From: Methylotenera oryzisoli
GTDB lineage: Bacteria; Pseudomonadota; Gammaproteobacteria; Burkholderiales; Methylophilaceae
Assembly (NCBI RefSeq): GCF_004661485.1
Contig: NZ_PQVH01000002.1
Span: forward strand, 1-64,000
DNA: 64,000 nucleotides
Direction of reading: 5' to 3'
The notes beneath the pieces were generated by a model, which was not told where the DNA came from, did not search any database, and saw only the letters and a program-made list of their open reading frames with translations. A program made the position numbers and the translations under genes. Shown in pieces: positions 23,040 to 32,854 of this stretch (position 1 is its first letter; the number at the start of each line of letters is the position of its first letter).

Positions 23040-23687
23040 CTACTCTTTTTTATCAGTAGCAGCTTTTTTGTCAGCTTTTGTAGATTTCTTTGTTTTGCTT
23101 TCTGTTGACGTATCTTTTTTGTCAGTTACTTTCTTCTCAGTTGCTTTTTTCTCAGATTTTGCTGGTTTCTCTTCTTTTGCTGGTTTGGTTTCTTTTACGT
23201 CAGCAGTTTTGCTTGAAGTCGCGGCTTTTTCTGTACCTACTGCTTGGGTGTCTTTAGCAGCTTTGGTTTCTTTAGCTGGTTTGTCTGCTTTAGTCGTTTT
23301 CTTTTCAGTGGTTGCTTTTACCTCTTTTGTGTCGGCAGTTTTTCCTGCGGCAGCTGCATTATCTGAACCAACTGCTTTAGGTGCTTTAGCTGGCTTGTTG
23401 TCATTTGCTTTAGCGTCTACTACGGCTGCTGATTTGCCAGTGATTGACACATCTTTACGTACGCTTTGCAGGGTGGCCGCACCAACGCCATCGACTTTTT
23501 CTAGGTCATCGACTGATTTGAAGTTACCATTTTTTTTGCGGTAATCAATAATTGCTTGTGCCTTGACTGGGCCAATACCATTGAGGGATTCCAGTTCAGC
23601 TTGGGTTGCAGTATTGATGTTCACCGCGGCTAGCGCACTGATACTAAAGCTTAAGAAAACAAATAATGCTAGTAACATTTTTTTCAT
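23040..23687 (-). CDS. ComEA-like helix-hairpin-helix protein with long Lys/Ala tail
   Basis: 215 aa. A signal peptide (about residues 1-20) and a ComEA DNA-binding domain (NINTATQAELESLNGIGPVKAQAII, then the second HhH SVDDLEKVDGVGAATL) end near residue 83. The remaining ~130 residues are low-complexity Lys/Ala/Thr/Asp with repeated KAT.. and ..TADVKETKPAKE-like units. ComEA binds incoming DNA in the periplasm during transformation. The tail is not usual for ComEA and recalls histone-H1-like basic tails. Confidence 0.88.
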   Translation of the reverse strand: MKKMLLALFVFLSFSISALAAVNINTATQAELESLNGIGPVKAQAIIDYRKKNGNFKSVDDLEKVDGVGAATLQSVRKDVSITGKSAAVVDAKANDNKPAKAPKAVGSDNAAAAGKTADTKEVKATTEKKTTKADKPAKETKAAKDTQAVGTEKAATSSKTADVKETKPAKEEKPAKSEKKATEKKVTDKKDTSTESKTKKSTKADKKAATDKKE

Positions 23688-23803
23688 TTTAATTCTCCGT
23701 TAGATTCTCAGACTATTCGTTAATATTGTTTTAGAAACTAAACAATGCGATGCCCATCATAGCTTAAACCGTGAATATCAAACAAGCACGATACTACGAT
23801 AGG

Positions 23804-24526
23804 TTAAGACACACATTCGGCATGAATCGCTTCTAATGCTTTTAGCGGATTCGCTGCCTGCGTGATCGGTCGGCCTATCACTAGATAGCTAGACCCCATG
23901 CTTAATGCATCTGCAGGCGTAACAACGCGCGACTGGTCATCTTTGTTGACATTGGCAGGGCGAATGCCTGGGGTGACCAGACAAAAATCATGACCTAATT
24001 TAGCGCGTAATATTTCGGCTTCTAATGCTGAACAAACCACGCCATCGAGGCCAGCTTGTTTGGTGAGTGTTGCCAAGTTCAATACATGGCTGGCGATATC
24101 AGTTTGGATGCCAATTTGATTTAAGGTTTGCTGGTTCATGCTGGTAAGCACGGTAACCGCAATAAGAAGAGGCTTGGTAGTGCTGGCGTCTACAGCCTGC
24201 TTTGCTGCTTGCATCATCTCTGTGCCGCCACTTGCGTGCACATTAAGCATCCAAACGCCGAGGTTGCTCGCAGCAGAACAAGCTTTAGCGACGGTGTTGG
24301 GGATGTCATGAAATTTTAAATCTAAAAATACACCAAAATTCGAACGTGCCAGCGTTTCAACAAACTGGGGGCCTGCACTGGTGAATAGCTCTTTGCCTAC
24401 TTTTAAGCGGCACAGGGCAGGGTCTAATTGCGCTACTAGTTTTAGCGCGCTGGCGCTGTCTGCATAATCGAGCGCAACGATGATTTTTGGGTCAACTTGT
24501 TGAGTGGTATTTAATGAAGTGGTCAT
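23804..24526 (-). CDS. pyrF: Orotidine 5'-phosphate decarboxylase
   Basis: 240 aa. Makes UMP from OMP. Catalytic loop [12 protein letters not shown] (Lys-Asp pair), start [16 protein letters not shown], and phosphate site VTPGIRPA plus YLVIGRPIT. It is followed upstream by lapB with a short gap, a pairing common in betaproteobacteria. Confidence 0.96.
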   Translation of the reverse strand: MTTSLNTTQQVDPKIIVALDYADSASALKLVAQLDPALCRLKVGKELFTSAGPQFVETLARSNFGVFLDLKFHDIPNTVAKACSAASNLGVWMLNVHASGGTEMMQAAKQAVDASTTKPLLIAVTVLTSMNQQTLNQIGIQTDIASHVLNLATLTKQAGLDGVVCSALEAEILRAKLGHDFCLVTPGIRPANVNKDDQSRVVTPADALSMGSSYLVIGRPITQAANPLKALEAIHAECVS

Positions 24527-24542
24527 AGTATGTATTGTTTAA

Positions 24543-25715
24543 TTAAACAGCAGTAGGTTCTGATGGAAGTGCTTCCCATGCGTTACAAGCCGGGCATTGC
24601 CAGTGGTGGTATTTAGCTTTAAAGCCGCATTGTTCACAATGGTAAGCAGTTTTGTTGCCAATTGCATGACGTACGGCTTGCTGCATCAGTTGCGTATCTT
24701 GTAGGCTGTTATGTTTGGGTTGATTAGTTTCTACAATAGCTCGTGCCTGTAGTAATAGATCTAGTGTGTTGAGACTAGGCTTTTTAATCAGTTCGGTGCG
24801 GGCGAGTTTAGCTGCACTTTCTGCGCCTTCTTCTACCAAGGTTGCCTCATACAGTACATTAAGTAATGAATTGAGTTGGTAGGTTTGTAAATACGTATTG
24901 AGTAAGGCAAGCCCCTCAGCGGTAGCATTTAGAGAGCGGTAGCTGGCCAGCAATTTAGGGGCGATTAAGCCGAGGTATTCAGGTTTTTGAAACTCTACGC
25001 GTTTCCATGTGGATATAGCGGCTTTGTGCTCACCAGACTCGGCTTCTAAGTCGCCAAGTAATACATTGGCGCGTACGCAGTTTTTATTAGCGCTGAGCGC
25101 TAGGTCTAATTCAAACCTTGCGCTATGAGTGTCGTTTGCAAGTTTAGACTTAACCGCCATTTCGCAATAGTAGTGTGAGATTTCAACACGGAATGGCACG
25201 CCTGAAAGGCGCTCTAGCTCGGTGGCGGCTTTAATGGCACGTTCCCACTCACGTTCTCGTACGTAGATTTCCAGTAGTGCACGTAGTGCCGGCTGGCGGT
25301 AACGATCATCATCTAAAGTCTCAAACAGTTCTTCCGCGCGGTCAAATAGGCCTGCTTTTAGGTAATCTTGGGCAAGCTCTGCGGTGACTGCAAGTTTTTG
25401 TTGCGGTTCAAGTTCTTTTTTTGTGAGCAAGTTCAGGTGTAAGTGAATAGCGCGATCCACCTCACCGCGTCTTCTAAATAGGCTACCTAGGGCAAAATGT
25501 AGCTCTAACGAGTCTGTATTGGCTTGCACTGCTTCTGAAAAAGCCTCAATCGCTTTATCATGCTGATTGGTAATCAGAAAATTCAGGCCTTTGAAATAGG
25601 CTGCAGGCAGGGCGGTTGATTCAGCTAAAAGCTGTTTAAGGTCTACACGCGCGGCTATCCAGCCTAAGCTAAAGAATAAAGGTAATGCTAATAGCCACCA
25701 GAACTCAAATTCCAT
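24543..25715 (-). CDS. lapB: Lipopolysaccharide assembly protein B
   Basis: 390 aa. An N-terminal membrane anchor (FWWLLALPLFFSLGWIAARV) is followed by about nine TPR repeats and a C-terminal rubredoxin-like zinc site (YHCEQCGFKAKYHHWQCPACNAWE). LapB/YciM, with FtsH, controls LpxC turnover and so LPS synthesis. It lies between ihfB and pyrF. Confidence 0.94.
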   Translation of the reverse strand: MEFEFWWLLALPLFFSLGWIAARVDLKQLLAESTALPAAYFKGLNFLITNQHDKAIEAFSEAVQANTDSLELHFALGSLFRRRGEVDRAIHLHLNLLTKKELEPQQKLAVTAELAQDYLKAGLFDRAEELFETLDDDRYRQPALRALLEIYVREREWERAIKAATELERLSGVPFRVEISHYYCEMAVKSKLANDTHSARFELDLALSANKNCVRANVLLGDLEAESGEHKAAISTWKRVEFQKPEYLGLIAPKLLASYRSLNATAEGLALLNTYLQTYQLNSLLNVLYEATLVEEGAESAAKLARTELIKKPSLNTLDLLLQARAIVETNQPKHNSLQDTQLMQQAVRHAIGNKTAYHCEQCGFKAKYHHWQCPACNAWEALPSEPTAV

Positions 25716-25871
25716 TTTATTCTACTTTATTAATTGATTAAGATTGTGCGCTTAGGTGGGTGTGTGCAAGGTTATGGTAATGCGTTACTTAACCTGACTA
25801 AGGTAGATAACCCAAGCTTGTTATCATTTTACCTTATTTGACTATTGCATTATAAGAAATGGCACCATAAA

Positions 25872-25901
25872 AAAAACGGCAACCAAATGGTTGCCGTTTA
25901 G
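25872..25901 (-). terminator. Terminator of ihfB
   Basis: 12-bp perfect stem (25874-25885 with 25888-25899), followed on the - strand by a run of T. Confidence 0.88.
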
Positions 25902-25922
25902 ACTGGAACTTAAAAGCAAATG

Positions 25923-26204
25923 CTAGCTTAAATCCACACGTTCACGTAGTTCTTTACCCGCTTTAAAGTGAGGTACATGTTTTTCAGGTACCTCAACCTT
26001 ACTGCCGGTTTTTGGGTTGCGACCCAAACGCGGTGGACGGTAATTCAAGCTAAAGCTGCCAAAGCCTCTTATTTCAATGCGTTCGCCTGTCGCGAGGTTA
26101 TCAGACATAGCGTCTAATATTGCCTTCACTGAAAGCTCTGCATCTTTCATCACTAATTGCGGAAAACGTTCTGCAAGCAGCGTGATTAGCTCAGATTTTG
26201 TCAT
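25923..26204 (-). CDS. ihfB: Integration host factor subunit beta
   Basis: 93 aa, DNA-bending HU/IHF family. MTKSELI at the start, the [25 protein letters not shown] arm and the [15 protein letters not shown]-terminus are diagnostic. Located directly downstream of rpsA, as in most proteobacteria. Confidence 0.97.
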   Translation of the reverse strand: MTKSELITLLAERFPQLVMKDAELSVKAILDAMSDNLATGERIEIRGFGSFSLNYRPPRLGRNPKTGSKVEVPEKHVPHFKAGKELRERVDLS

Positions 26205-26246
26205 GCTTATATGCCTTTTTTTTCTTGATACTAAATAACGGGCTAA

Positions 26247-27749
26247 TTATTTCTTGCTGTCTAACTTGGCTTTTAATAGTGCGCCAAGGTTAGTCGTACC
26301 AGCAGCCGCGCCATCATCTGGCAATTGAGCAGGTTCTTTAGATTTAGCAGATTTAGCTTTAGGTTTAGCATCTGATTTTTCTTCGGAAGTAGCACCTGAA
26401 GGGTCAGCAGTTAATTGTTTTACGCCTAAAGAAATGCGCTCTTTTTCAACATCAATTGCTAAGATCACTGCTTGTAATTCGTCACCTTTTTTGAAGTTGC
26501 GAATTGCTTCTTCACCTGATTGTGCCCATGACAAATCAGATAAGTGAACTAAACCATCAATGCCGCCTGGCAAGCCAATGAACACACCGAAGTCTGTGAT
26601 TGATTTGATTTGGCCTGAAACTTTGTCGCCTTTAGCGTGTGTTGCAGAGAAATCATCCCAAGGGTTAGCTTGGCATTGTTTCATACCTAATGATAAACGA
26701 CGACGTGCTTCGTCGATTTCAAGAATCATTACTTCAACTTCGTCACCTAATTGAGCGATTTTGCCTGGGTGAATGTTTTTGTTTGTCCAGTCCATTTCTG
26801 AAACGTGAACTAAACCTTCGATACCTGGTTCGATTTCAACGAATGCACCGTAGTCAGTCAAGTTAGACACTTTACCGAACAAGCGTGTGCTTACTGGGTA
26901 ACGGCGTGTTAATGCAACCCATGGGTCGTCGCCTAATTGTTTGATACCTAGTGAAACACGGTTTTTCTCTTGATCGAATTTCAATACTTTAGCTTCAACT
27001 TCTTCACCCACTGTTAATACTTCTGATGGGTGTTTTACGCGACGCCATGCTAAGTCAGTGATATGTAGCAAGCCATCGATGCCACCTAAGTCTACGAACG
27101 CGCCGTAGTCAGTAATATTTTTAACGATACCTTTAACAACAGCACCTTCAGCCAATGTACCTAGTAAAGCTTCGCGGTCAGCACCAGCAGAAACTTCCAT
27201 GACAGCACGACGTGAAACCACGATGTTGTTACGTTTACGGTCTAGTTTGATCACTTTCAAATCACATTCTTTGTTTTCGAATGGAGTAGTGTCTTTAACT
27301 GGACGTACGTCAACTAATGAACCTGGCAAGAATGCCATGATGCCGTTTACAGAAACGCGTAAACCGCCTTTAACTTTACCGCTTACGAAACCTTTGATGA
27401 TGCGGCCTTCGTTCATTGCATCTTCAAGATCCAACCATGTTTCCATGCGTTTAGCTTTTTCGCGTGAAAGTACAGTTGAACCGAAGCCGTCTTCTAGCTT
27501 CTCAATTGCTACTTTAACAAAGTCGCCCACTTGAACTTCAAGTTCGCCTTGAGCGTTACGGAATTCGTCAGCGTTGATTACGCTTTCAGATTTAAGACCT
27601 GCATTAACGATCACATGATCATTATCAACAGAAACAACTTCAGCAGTGATCACTTCGCCAGAACGCATTTCTTGGCGAGCTAAGCTTTCTTCAAAAAGCG
27701 CAGCAAAAGATTCCATAGATGAAGCAGTAGAATTAGAAGTAGAAGCCAT
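26247..27749 (-). CDS. rpsA: 30S ribosomal protein S1, five S1 domains
   Basis: 500 aa. S1 recruits mRNA to the 30S subunit. Five S1 repeats can be counted (starting near residues 20, 104, 200, 287 and 374), then a Lys/Ala/Asp linker and the betaproteobacterial end [16 protein letters not shown]. Typical proteobacterial S1 is ~557-570 aa with six repeats, so the sixth repeat seems to have been lost while the C-terminal tail was kept. Confidence 0.95.
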   Translation of the reverse strand: MASTSNSTASSMESFAALFEESLARQEMRSGEVITAEVVSVDNDHVIVNAGLKSESVINADEFRNAQGELEVQVGDFVKVAIEKLEDGFGSTVLSREKAKRMETWLDLEDAMNEGRIIKGFVSGKVKGGLRVSVNGIMAFLPGSLVDVRPVKDTTPFENKECDLKVIKLDRKRNNIVVSRRAVMEVSAGADREALLGTLAEGAVVKGIVKNITDYGAFVDLGGIDGLLHITDLAWRRVKHPSEVLTVGEEVEAKVLKFDQEKNRVSLGIKQLGDDPWVALTRRYPVSTRLFGKVSNLTDYGAFVEIEPGIEGLVHVSEMDWTNKNIHPGKIAQLGDEVEVMILEIDEARRRLSLGMKQCQANPWDDFSATHAKGDKVSGQIKSITDFGVFIGLPGGIDGLVHLSDLSWAQSGEEAIRNFKKGDELQAVILAIDVEKERISLGVKQLTADPSGATSEEKSDAKPKAKSAKSKEPAQLPDDGAAAGTTNLGALLKAKLDSKK

Positions 27750-28053
27750 TAAATAAAATTACCTAAAATATCCCACCTAGCAGTGGGGTAGTTAAAAAGC
27801 TACGCATCGGTGATGATGGGTAGGACTAAACAGGGTATTTAAACCCGAATCTGGAATTATAACTAAAACATTGAAAAATAAAAGACTATTAATGGATTTT
27901 TACTAATATTTTTTCATTTTTTTTCGGGTTTTAAATAGTTCTTGTGCACTATTTTTGATGAAATCAAGCGCTTGCGATGTAATCTTGATTTTATTTCGAA
28001 ATGTTTGTCGTTTTAATTCACCCTAAGTCCTCGCTTTATAGATGAGTGAGAAC
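27750..28053. other. AT-rich leader of rpsA
   Basis: About 300 bases between cmk and rpsA, AT-rich with runs of T. It should hold the rpsA promoter and the S1 autoregulatory leader, but I cannot assign boxes with confidence. Confidence 0.5.
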
Positions 28054-28731
28054 TTAATCCTTACATTTTTTAAAAGCATCTAGCACGGTGTTTACTGCGT
28101 CTGCAATGCTTAAGTTGTCAGTTTCAAGCAGAATGGCATGTTCTGCCATCACCAAGGGGGCGCTTGCACGTCTTTGGTCTCTGGCATCACGCTCCTGCAG
28201 GTCTTGCAGGATGTTTTCATAATTTGCCGCTTGGTTTTTGCCTAGCAGCTGCTTGTAGCGGCGTTCTGCTCTAATTTCAGTTGACGCAGTAAGGAATATT
28301 TTGAGTGGAGCAGATGGGAAAATTACCGTGCCCATGTCACGGCCATCAGCAACTAGCCCTGGACTCTGCAGAAAGCTGTGCTGTAAATCTACCAAGGCGG
28401 CCCTCACTGGTGCATGCACAGCTACTTGCGATGCGCCTTTACCCATGAGCTCAGTACGAATCTCATTGGAGATGTCTTGCCCATTGAGCAAGACTTGATC
28501 ATGTATGAATTTGATTTGTAAGGATTTTGCGCATTTAGCTACTGCGTCGGCGTCATCCCATGCGATGTTGTTTTGATGCGCTGCGAACGCTACAACGCGG
28601 TAGAGTGCGCCGGAATCCAGATAGGCAAAGCCTAGTTTGTCGGCAACTAATTGTGCCACTGTCCCTTTACCAGAGGCAGAAGGGCCATCAATGGCAATGA
28701 CAGGGATTGGGTGTTCTTGCGTATTTTTCAT
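28054..28731 (-). CDS. cmk: Cytidylate kinase
   Basis: 225 aa. Phosphorylates CMP/dCMP. P-loop IDGPSASGKGTVAQLVA, then YLDSGALYRVVA, VADGRDMGTVIFPSAPLKIFLTAS and ERDARDQRRASAPL (CMP site). Between aroA and rpsA, the conserved order. Confidence 0.96.
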   Translation of the reverse strand: MKNTQEHPIPVIAIDGPSASGKGTVAQLVADKLGFAYLDSGALYRVVAFAAHQNNIAWDDADAVAKCAKSLQIKFIHDQVLLNGQDISNEIRTELMGKGASQVAVHAPVRAALVDLQHSFLQSPGLVADGRDMGTVIFPSAPLKIFLTASTEIRAERRYKQLLGKNQAANYENILQDLQERDARDQRRASAPLVMAEHAILLETDNLSIADAVNTVLDAFKKCKD

Positions 28732-28808
28732 TTGGATAATTTATATTAGTGTGATTAACAGTCAATGCGTGAAAATTTGCACCGTAGCAACAGTCGCCCA
28801 TATTGAAG

Positions 28809-30089
28809 TTATGACACCAGTTTCTTAAACTCAGTGAAATAGTTAGGGAATGTTTTAGCTACACAATTTGGATCATTAATGATAATGGGCACATCGCCTA
28901 GGCTGACCAGTGAAAAACACATCGCCATGCGGTGGTCGTCGTAGGTGTCAATGACTGCGTTCGGTATTAAAGCTGCCGGTGGGGTAATAGTGATGTAGTC
29001 GGCACCTTCTTCCACAATCGCGCCTACCTTGCGCAACTCAGTCGCCATAGCTGCAATGCGGTCAGTTTCCTTGACGCGCCAGCTTGCGATGTTACGTAGG
29101 GTGCTGGTGCCTTTTGCAAATAAGGCCACAATTGCGAGCGTCATCGCGGCATCCGGAATGTGGTTACAGTCAATATCGATGGTGTTGATGTTGGCTGCCT
29201 TAGTTGCGGTGATATGGTTATCGCCGTAGCTGATATTACCGCCCATCAACGCTAGTGCATCTGCGAAGCGTACGTCACCTTGAATGCTGTCTTTGCCTAA
29301 ACCCGCAACTGTGACATTGCCTGCAATGGCACCTGCAGCCAAAAAGTATGAGGCGCTGGAGGCATCGCCTTCTACAAAAATTTCTTGTGGAGCGATGTAG
29401 TTGCTGTGCGCCGGAATAGTGAAGCCTTGCCAGCCGTTACGTGCTACTTGCACGCCAAATTTTGCCATTAAATTGAGTGTAATCTCAATATAAGGTTTGG
29501 AGATTAACTCACCAACCACTTCAATGGTGGCTTGCTGTTTGCTTAAGGGCAAAGCCATCAGCAGTGCTGTAAGGAACTGACTAGAAACATCACCGCGAAT
29601 TTTAATTGGTTTTGATAAGTCTATTTGTGGTGCCGCAATTTTTAACGGTGGGAAGCCATCGTTCCCTAAATACTCTATGTCAGCACCGGCCTGTTTTAAC
29701 GCATCGACCAAATCGCCAATCGGGCGCTCATGCATGCGTGCAACCCCAGAGAGTTGGTAGTTGCCGCCAGCTAGCGCTAAAGCTGCGGTGAGTGGCCTGA
29801 AAGCGGTCCCCGCGTTACCTAAAAACAAATCGGCTTCTTTATTCGGGAAGTTGCCACCACAGCCTGTAACGCGCCAAGCGTTTTCAGCAAAGTTTTCTAG
29901 CTTTACGCCTAGGGTTTCTAGCGCTTCCAGCATGCGGGAGGTATCGTCTGACGCCAATACATCACGGATTTCTGTCGTGCCATTCGCGAGGGCTGCCAGC
30001 AGCAATGTACGATTAGAAATACTTTTTGAACCGGGTAGGGTAAGTGTGCCTTGTGCCTGATGGCCTGCGGCCAGTGTGAGTTGTTCCAT
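28809..30089 (-). CDS. aroA: 3-phosphoshikimate 1-carboxyvinyltransferase (EPSP synthase)
   Basis: 426 aa. Joins shikimate-3-phosphate and [21 protein letters not shown] at the N-terminus, [18 protein letters not shown] (PEP site; the NAGTA-R pattern marks class I) and [12 protein letters not shown] near the C-terminus. It follows tyrA closely, so both are probably in one transcript. Confidence 0.97.
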   Translation of the reverse strand: MEQLTLAAGHQAQGTLTLPGSKSISNRTLLLAALANGTTEIRDVLASDDTSRMLEALETLGVKLENFAENAWRVTGCGGNFPNKEADLFLGNAGTAFRPLTAALALAGGNYQLSGVARMHERPIGDLVDALKQAGADIEYLGNDGFPPLKIAAPQIDLSKPIKIRGDVSSQFLTALLMALPLSKQQATIEVVGELISKPYIEITLNLMAKFGVQVARNGWQGFTIPAHSNYIAPQEIFVEGDASSASYFLAAGAIAGNVTVAGLGKDSIQGDVRFADALALMGGNISYGDNHITATKAANINTIDIDCNHIPDAAMTLAIVALFAKGTSTLRNIASWRVKETDRIAAMATELRKVGAIVEEGADYITITPPAALIPNAVIDTYDDHRMAMCFSLVSLGDVPIIINDPNCVAKTFPNYFTEFKKLVS

Positions 30090-30109
30090 AATTAATTCTT
30101 TATTGTTGG

Positions 30110-31021
30110 TTATTGCTCTTTAAGCTTTGCCCAGTTGTTGCGCGCTGTGCTGGCGCGATCAAATAGCGCATGCAGCGCATCGCCGTCACTCAGTTCCAGC
30201 ATTTGTTTTAATCGGGATAGTTCGTCTTGGTATGCAGTGATTTCATTCAGCAGCGCAGATCTATTGGCGAGACTGATATCGCGCCACATTTCAGGGTGGC
30301 TGCCTGCAATGCGGGTAAAGTCCCTAAAGCCGCTGGCAGCAAAACCAAATAGCTGTTCTGCGTTCTTGCGTGATGCGATATCATCTACTAGCGCAAAGGC
30401 AAGTAGATGTGGCAGATGGCTGACTGCAGCAAAAATACTATCATGTGTTGTTGCCGGCATTTCGGTAACGTTTGCGCCGCAGTGTTGCCACAACTCACGA
30501 ACACGTTGTATAGCATCAGGGTCGGTTGCATCTGTTGGTGTTAGTACCACATTTTTATTGCGATACAAGTCTGTAGTGGCGGCTGTGACACCACTTTTTT
30601 CAGCGCCTGCAATTGGGTGGCCGCCAACAAACTGATTAAATTGCTCGCCTAATATTTCCTTGGCACAGGCAAGTACATCACTTTTAGTGCTGCCTGCATC
30701 GGTAATCACAGTGGTTGCTGCTAAAGCTGGTTTGATCGCAGTCAGAATGCTGGCTGTTTGCGCTACCGGCGCTGCAATTAGCACAATATCTGCATTTTGC
30801 ACTGCTTGGGTGATGTCGCTACAGGCGGCGTCTATCACCCCTAAATCTACTGCGGATTGTAAGCTTTCAGTGGAACGACCCACCCCTATAATTTGTGCCG
30901 CACTCCCTGCTTTTTTTAAAGCGAGTGCAACCGAGCCGCCAATCAAGCCCACACCAAAGATAACGATTTTTTTCAATTTTTTAAGGTAATTTACGACAAT
31001 CAATAACCGCAATTGTAGCAT
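30110..31021 (-). CDS. tyrA: Prephenate dehydrogenase
   Basis: About 303 aa from the ATG at 31021; the conserved part starts at [19 protein letters not shown], so a later TTG start near 30980 is also possible. NAD-binding GVGLIGGS, then [25 protein letters not shown] and [18 protein letters not shown] are typical. Tyrosine branch, next to aroA. The pheA/hisC genes that often precede it are absent. Confidence 0.93.
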   Translation of the reverse strand: MLQLRLLIVVNYLKKLKKIVIFGVGLIGGSVALALKKAGSAAQIIGVGRSTESLQSAVDLGVIDAACSDITQAVQNADIVLIAAPVAQTASILTAIKPALAATTVITDAGSTKSDVLACAKEILGEQFNQFVGGHPIAGAEKSGVTAATTDLYRNKNVVLTPTDATDPDAIQRVRELWQHCGANVTEMPATTHDSIFAAVSHLPHLLAFALVDDIASRKNAEQLFGFAASGFRDFTRIAGSHPEMWRDISLANRSALLNEITAYQDELSRLKQMLELSDGDALHALFDRASTARNNWAKLKEQ

Positions 31022-31176
31022 TGTTGTAATTGCCAAGAATCATGGCGCTATTTTTTGTTTTTGCTGCCACTGAAAAATAGTTGAAATCATTAAATTTTGG
31101 TTCATGATTTTTTTGTAGCGTTATTTAAATATCTCAGTAATAATTGGTAAAAATATTCTGCACAAAGTAAATAATA

Positions 31177-31629
31177 ATGAGAATTTGGCAGCTAATAATA
31201 TTTATTCAAATTGTACTGTTCTTACATCCACCAGCGCTTGCTGCGAGCGTTGATACTAATGCTGGCTCAAAAGTCGCTGTCATTGCTTCCTCATCATTTA
31301 ACCCTGGTGTTATTAGCGCCAATACACTGCGCGCTATTTTTGTGATGAACCAAACCAAGTGGAGTGATGGCACGCCAGTCAAAGTCTATGTTTTCTCAGA
31401 TTCAAACCCCACACATGAAGTTTTTAGCAAGGAAGTATTGAAATTCTTTCCACGTCAGCTCAGGCGCGCTTGGGACCGGCAGGTATTTGCAGGGTTAGGG
31501 CAGTATCCTGAGCAAGTGTCATCTACACAAGAAATGCTCGCGAAAGTGAAAGCTACGCCTGGTAGCGTAGGTTATCTATTGTTGCAAGAGGTGAACCAAG
31601 ATGTACGCATACTTCAAATATCGCAATAG
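31177..31629 (+). CDS. Phosphate-binding-like periplasmic protein
   Basis: 150 aa. A signal peptide (about residues 1-23, ends ALA) precedes a short PstS-like (PBP-like) domain: VAVIASSSF..., LRAIFVMNQTKWSDGTPVKVY, AWDRQVFAGLGQYPEQV, and GSVGYL. Such half-length domains often sit with an outer-membrane barrel and a cyclic-di-GMP protein, as here, and may act as a sensor input. Overlaps the next gene by 29 nt if that gene starts at 31601. Confidence 0.82.
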   Translation: MRIWQLIIFIQIVLFLHPPALAASVDTNAGSKVAVIASSSFNPGVISANTLRAIFVMNQTKWSDGTPVKVYVFSDSNPTHEVFSKEVLKFFPRQLRRAWDRQVFAGLGQYPEQVSSTQEMLAKVKATPGSVGYLLLQEVNQDVRILQISQ

Positions 31630-32839
31630 ACCTGGCCGTAACCCCAATTGCACTAAGCAATTGTTGGCGAGATGGATGCTGGTGTTTTCTGTGTTTGTGT
31701 CCAGCACTGCGGGTGCGGTTGATATGCAGGGTGGTAAGCTACAGCTACATGGATTTATTACACAGGGGATGGTGAATACCACTGGTAACAATTTTTTGGG
31801 TAAAAGCCGCGATGAGATTAGTTATGACTTTCGTGAGGTTGGCCTAAACGCTACCTATCGTGCGCTGCCCCAGTTGCAGATATCAACGCAGTTGATTTCT
31901 CGTAAGGCGGGTCAAAACGACAATGGCGAGTTAAGAGTTGGACATGCCTTTGTAGACTGGACAGTCGCCTCTGGCGATTGGGGTAGTTCTGGTGTGCGCT
32001 TTGGTAGAGTGCGGGTGCCTTATGGTCTTTATGCGGAAACTGGCGATGTTGCTTTTACCCGTGATTCCGCCATTTTGCCGCAGCCTATTTATTTTGATGT
32101 GACGCGTCGGTTACAAAAGTCAGCCGATGGGTTATCGCTTTATCATAACGCTGTGTCAGACTACGGTAACTTTGGCATCAAATATTACTTGGGTTATCCA
32201 CAGGCTGACGGTAAGTCGACTGAGGCTACGTTTTTGGGTAAGGATATGCCCGGTCGATTGGACTCTAAATTGACACAGTTGGTTAACTTCTCATTCGATA
32301 GTAATAACGGTCAGTGGCGGCTTGGATTGACAGCAGCCAATGTTAAGTTGGCGTATGACAGAAAAGCCAGTGACTCATTATCTAGCGGTGATATTACTTT
32401 AGTGCCCTACCTGTTGTCGGCGCAATATAATGCTGAGAAATGGACTTTAACCGCTGAGTATTTACTTGAGTTTCTTGAGTTCAAAGGGTTTGGCCCACTC
32501 ATGGATAGTAAAACAAGCGCAGATGGCTTTTATATGCAGGCGGCCTATCGTCCGGCGTCCAAGTGGGAAGTTTTTACCCGATATGACGCTTTTTATAGGG
32601 ACCGTTCAGATCGCCATGGGAGAGAGTGGCAAGCAACAACAGGACTCCCAGATTTTATGCTTTATAGTAAAGACTGGTCAGCTGGGGTGCGCTATGACGT
32701 GAACGAAAGTTTTAGCTTGCGTGCCGAAGCACATCGGATTAATGGCGCTGGCTGGCTATCTCCACTGGAGAATTCAAACCCTGCGGCACTGGAGAAAAAC
32801 TGGGATATGTTGATTTTACTTGCTTCTTATCGCTTTTAA
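31601..32839 (+). CDS. Porin-like outer-membrane beta-barrel protein
   Basis: 412 aa, or 388 aa from the ATG at 31673-31677 region if the shorter signal peptide MLVFSVFVSSTAGA is used. Alternating hydrophobic pattern, a start like KLQLHGFITQGMVNTTGNN and the C-terminal aromatic (LASYRF) indicate a barrel inserted by BAM. It resembles proteins that accompany PstS-like/GGDEF gene trios. Substrate unknown. Confidence 0.8.
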   Translation: MYAYFKYRNRPGRNPNCTKQLLARWMLVFSVFVSSTAGAVDMQGGKLQLHGFITQGMVNTTGNNFLGKSRDEISYDFREVGLNATYRALPQLQISTQLISRKAGQNDNGELRVGHAFVDWTVASGDWGSSGVRFGRVRVPYGLYAETGDVAFTRDSAILPQPIYFDVTRRLQKSADGLSLYHNAVSDYGNFGIKYYLGYPQADGKSTEATFLGKDMPGRLDSKLTQLVNFSFDSNNGQWRLGLTAANVKLAYDRKASDSLSSGDITLVPYLLSAQYNAEKWTLTAEYLLEFLEFKGFGPLMDSKTSADGFYMQAAYRPASKWEVFTRYDAFYRDRSDRHGREWQATTGLPDFMLYSKDWSAGVRYDVNESFSLRAEAHRINGAGWLSPLENSNPAALEKNWDMLILLASYRF

Positions 32840-32854
32840 ATCTCAGTCTACATC

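Noticed and set aside
23068-23544. A long Ser/Ala/Phe-rich frame antisense to the ComEA-like gene
   Set aside because: It mirrors the Lys/Ala repeat tail on the other strand; low-complexity coding produces such frames.
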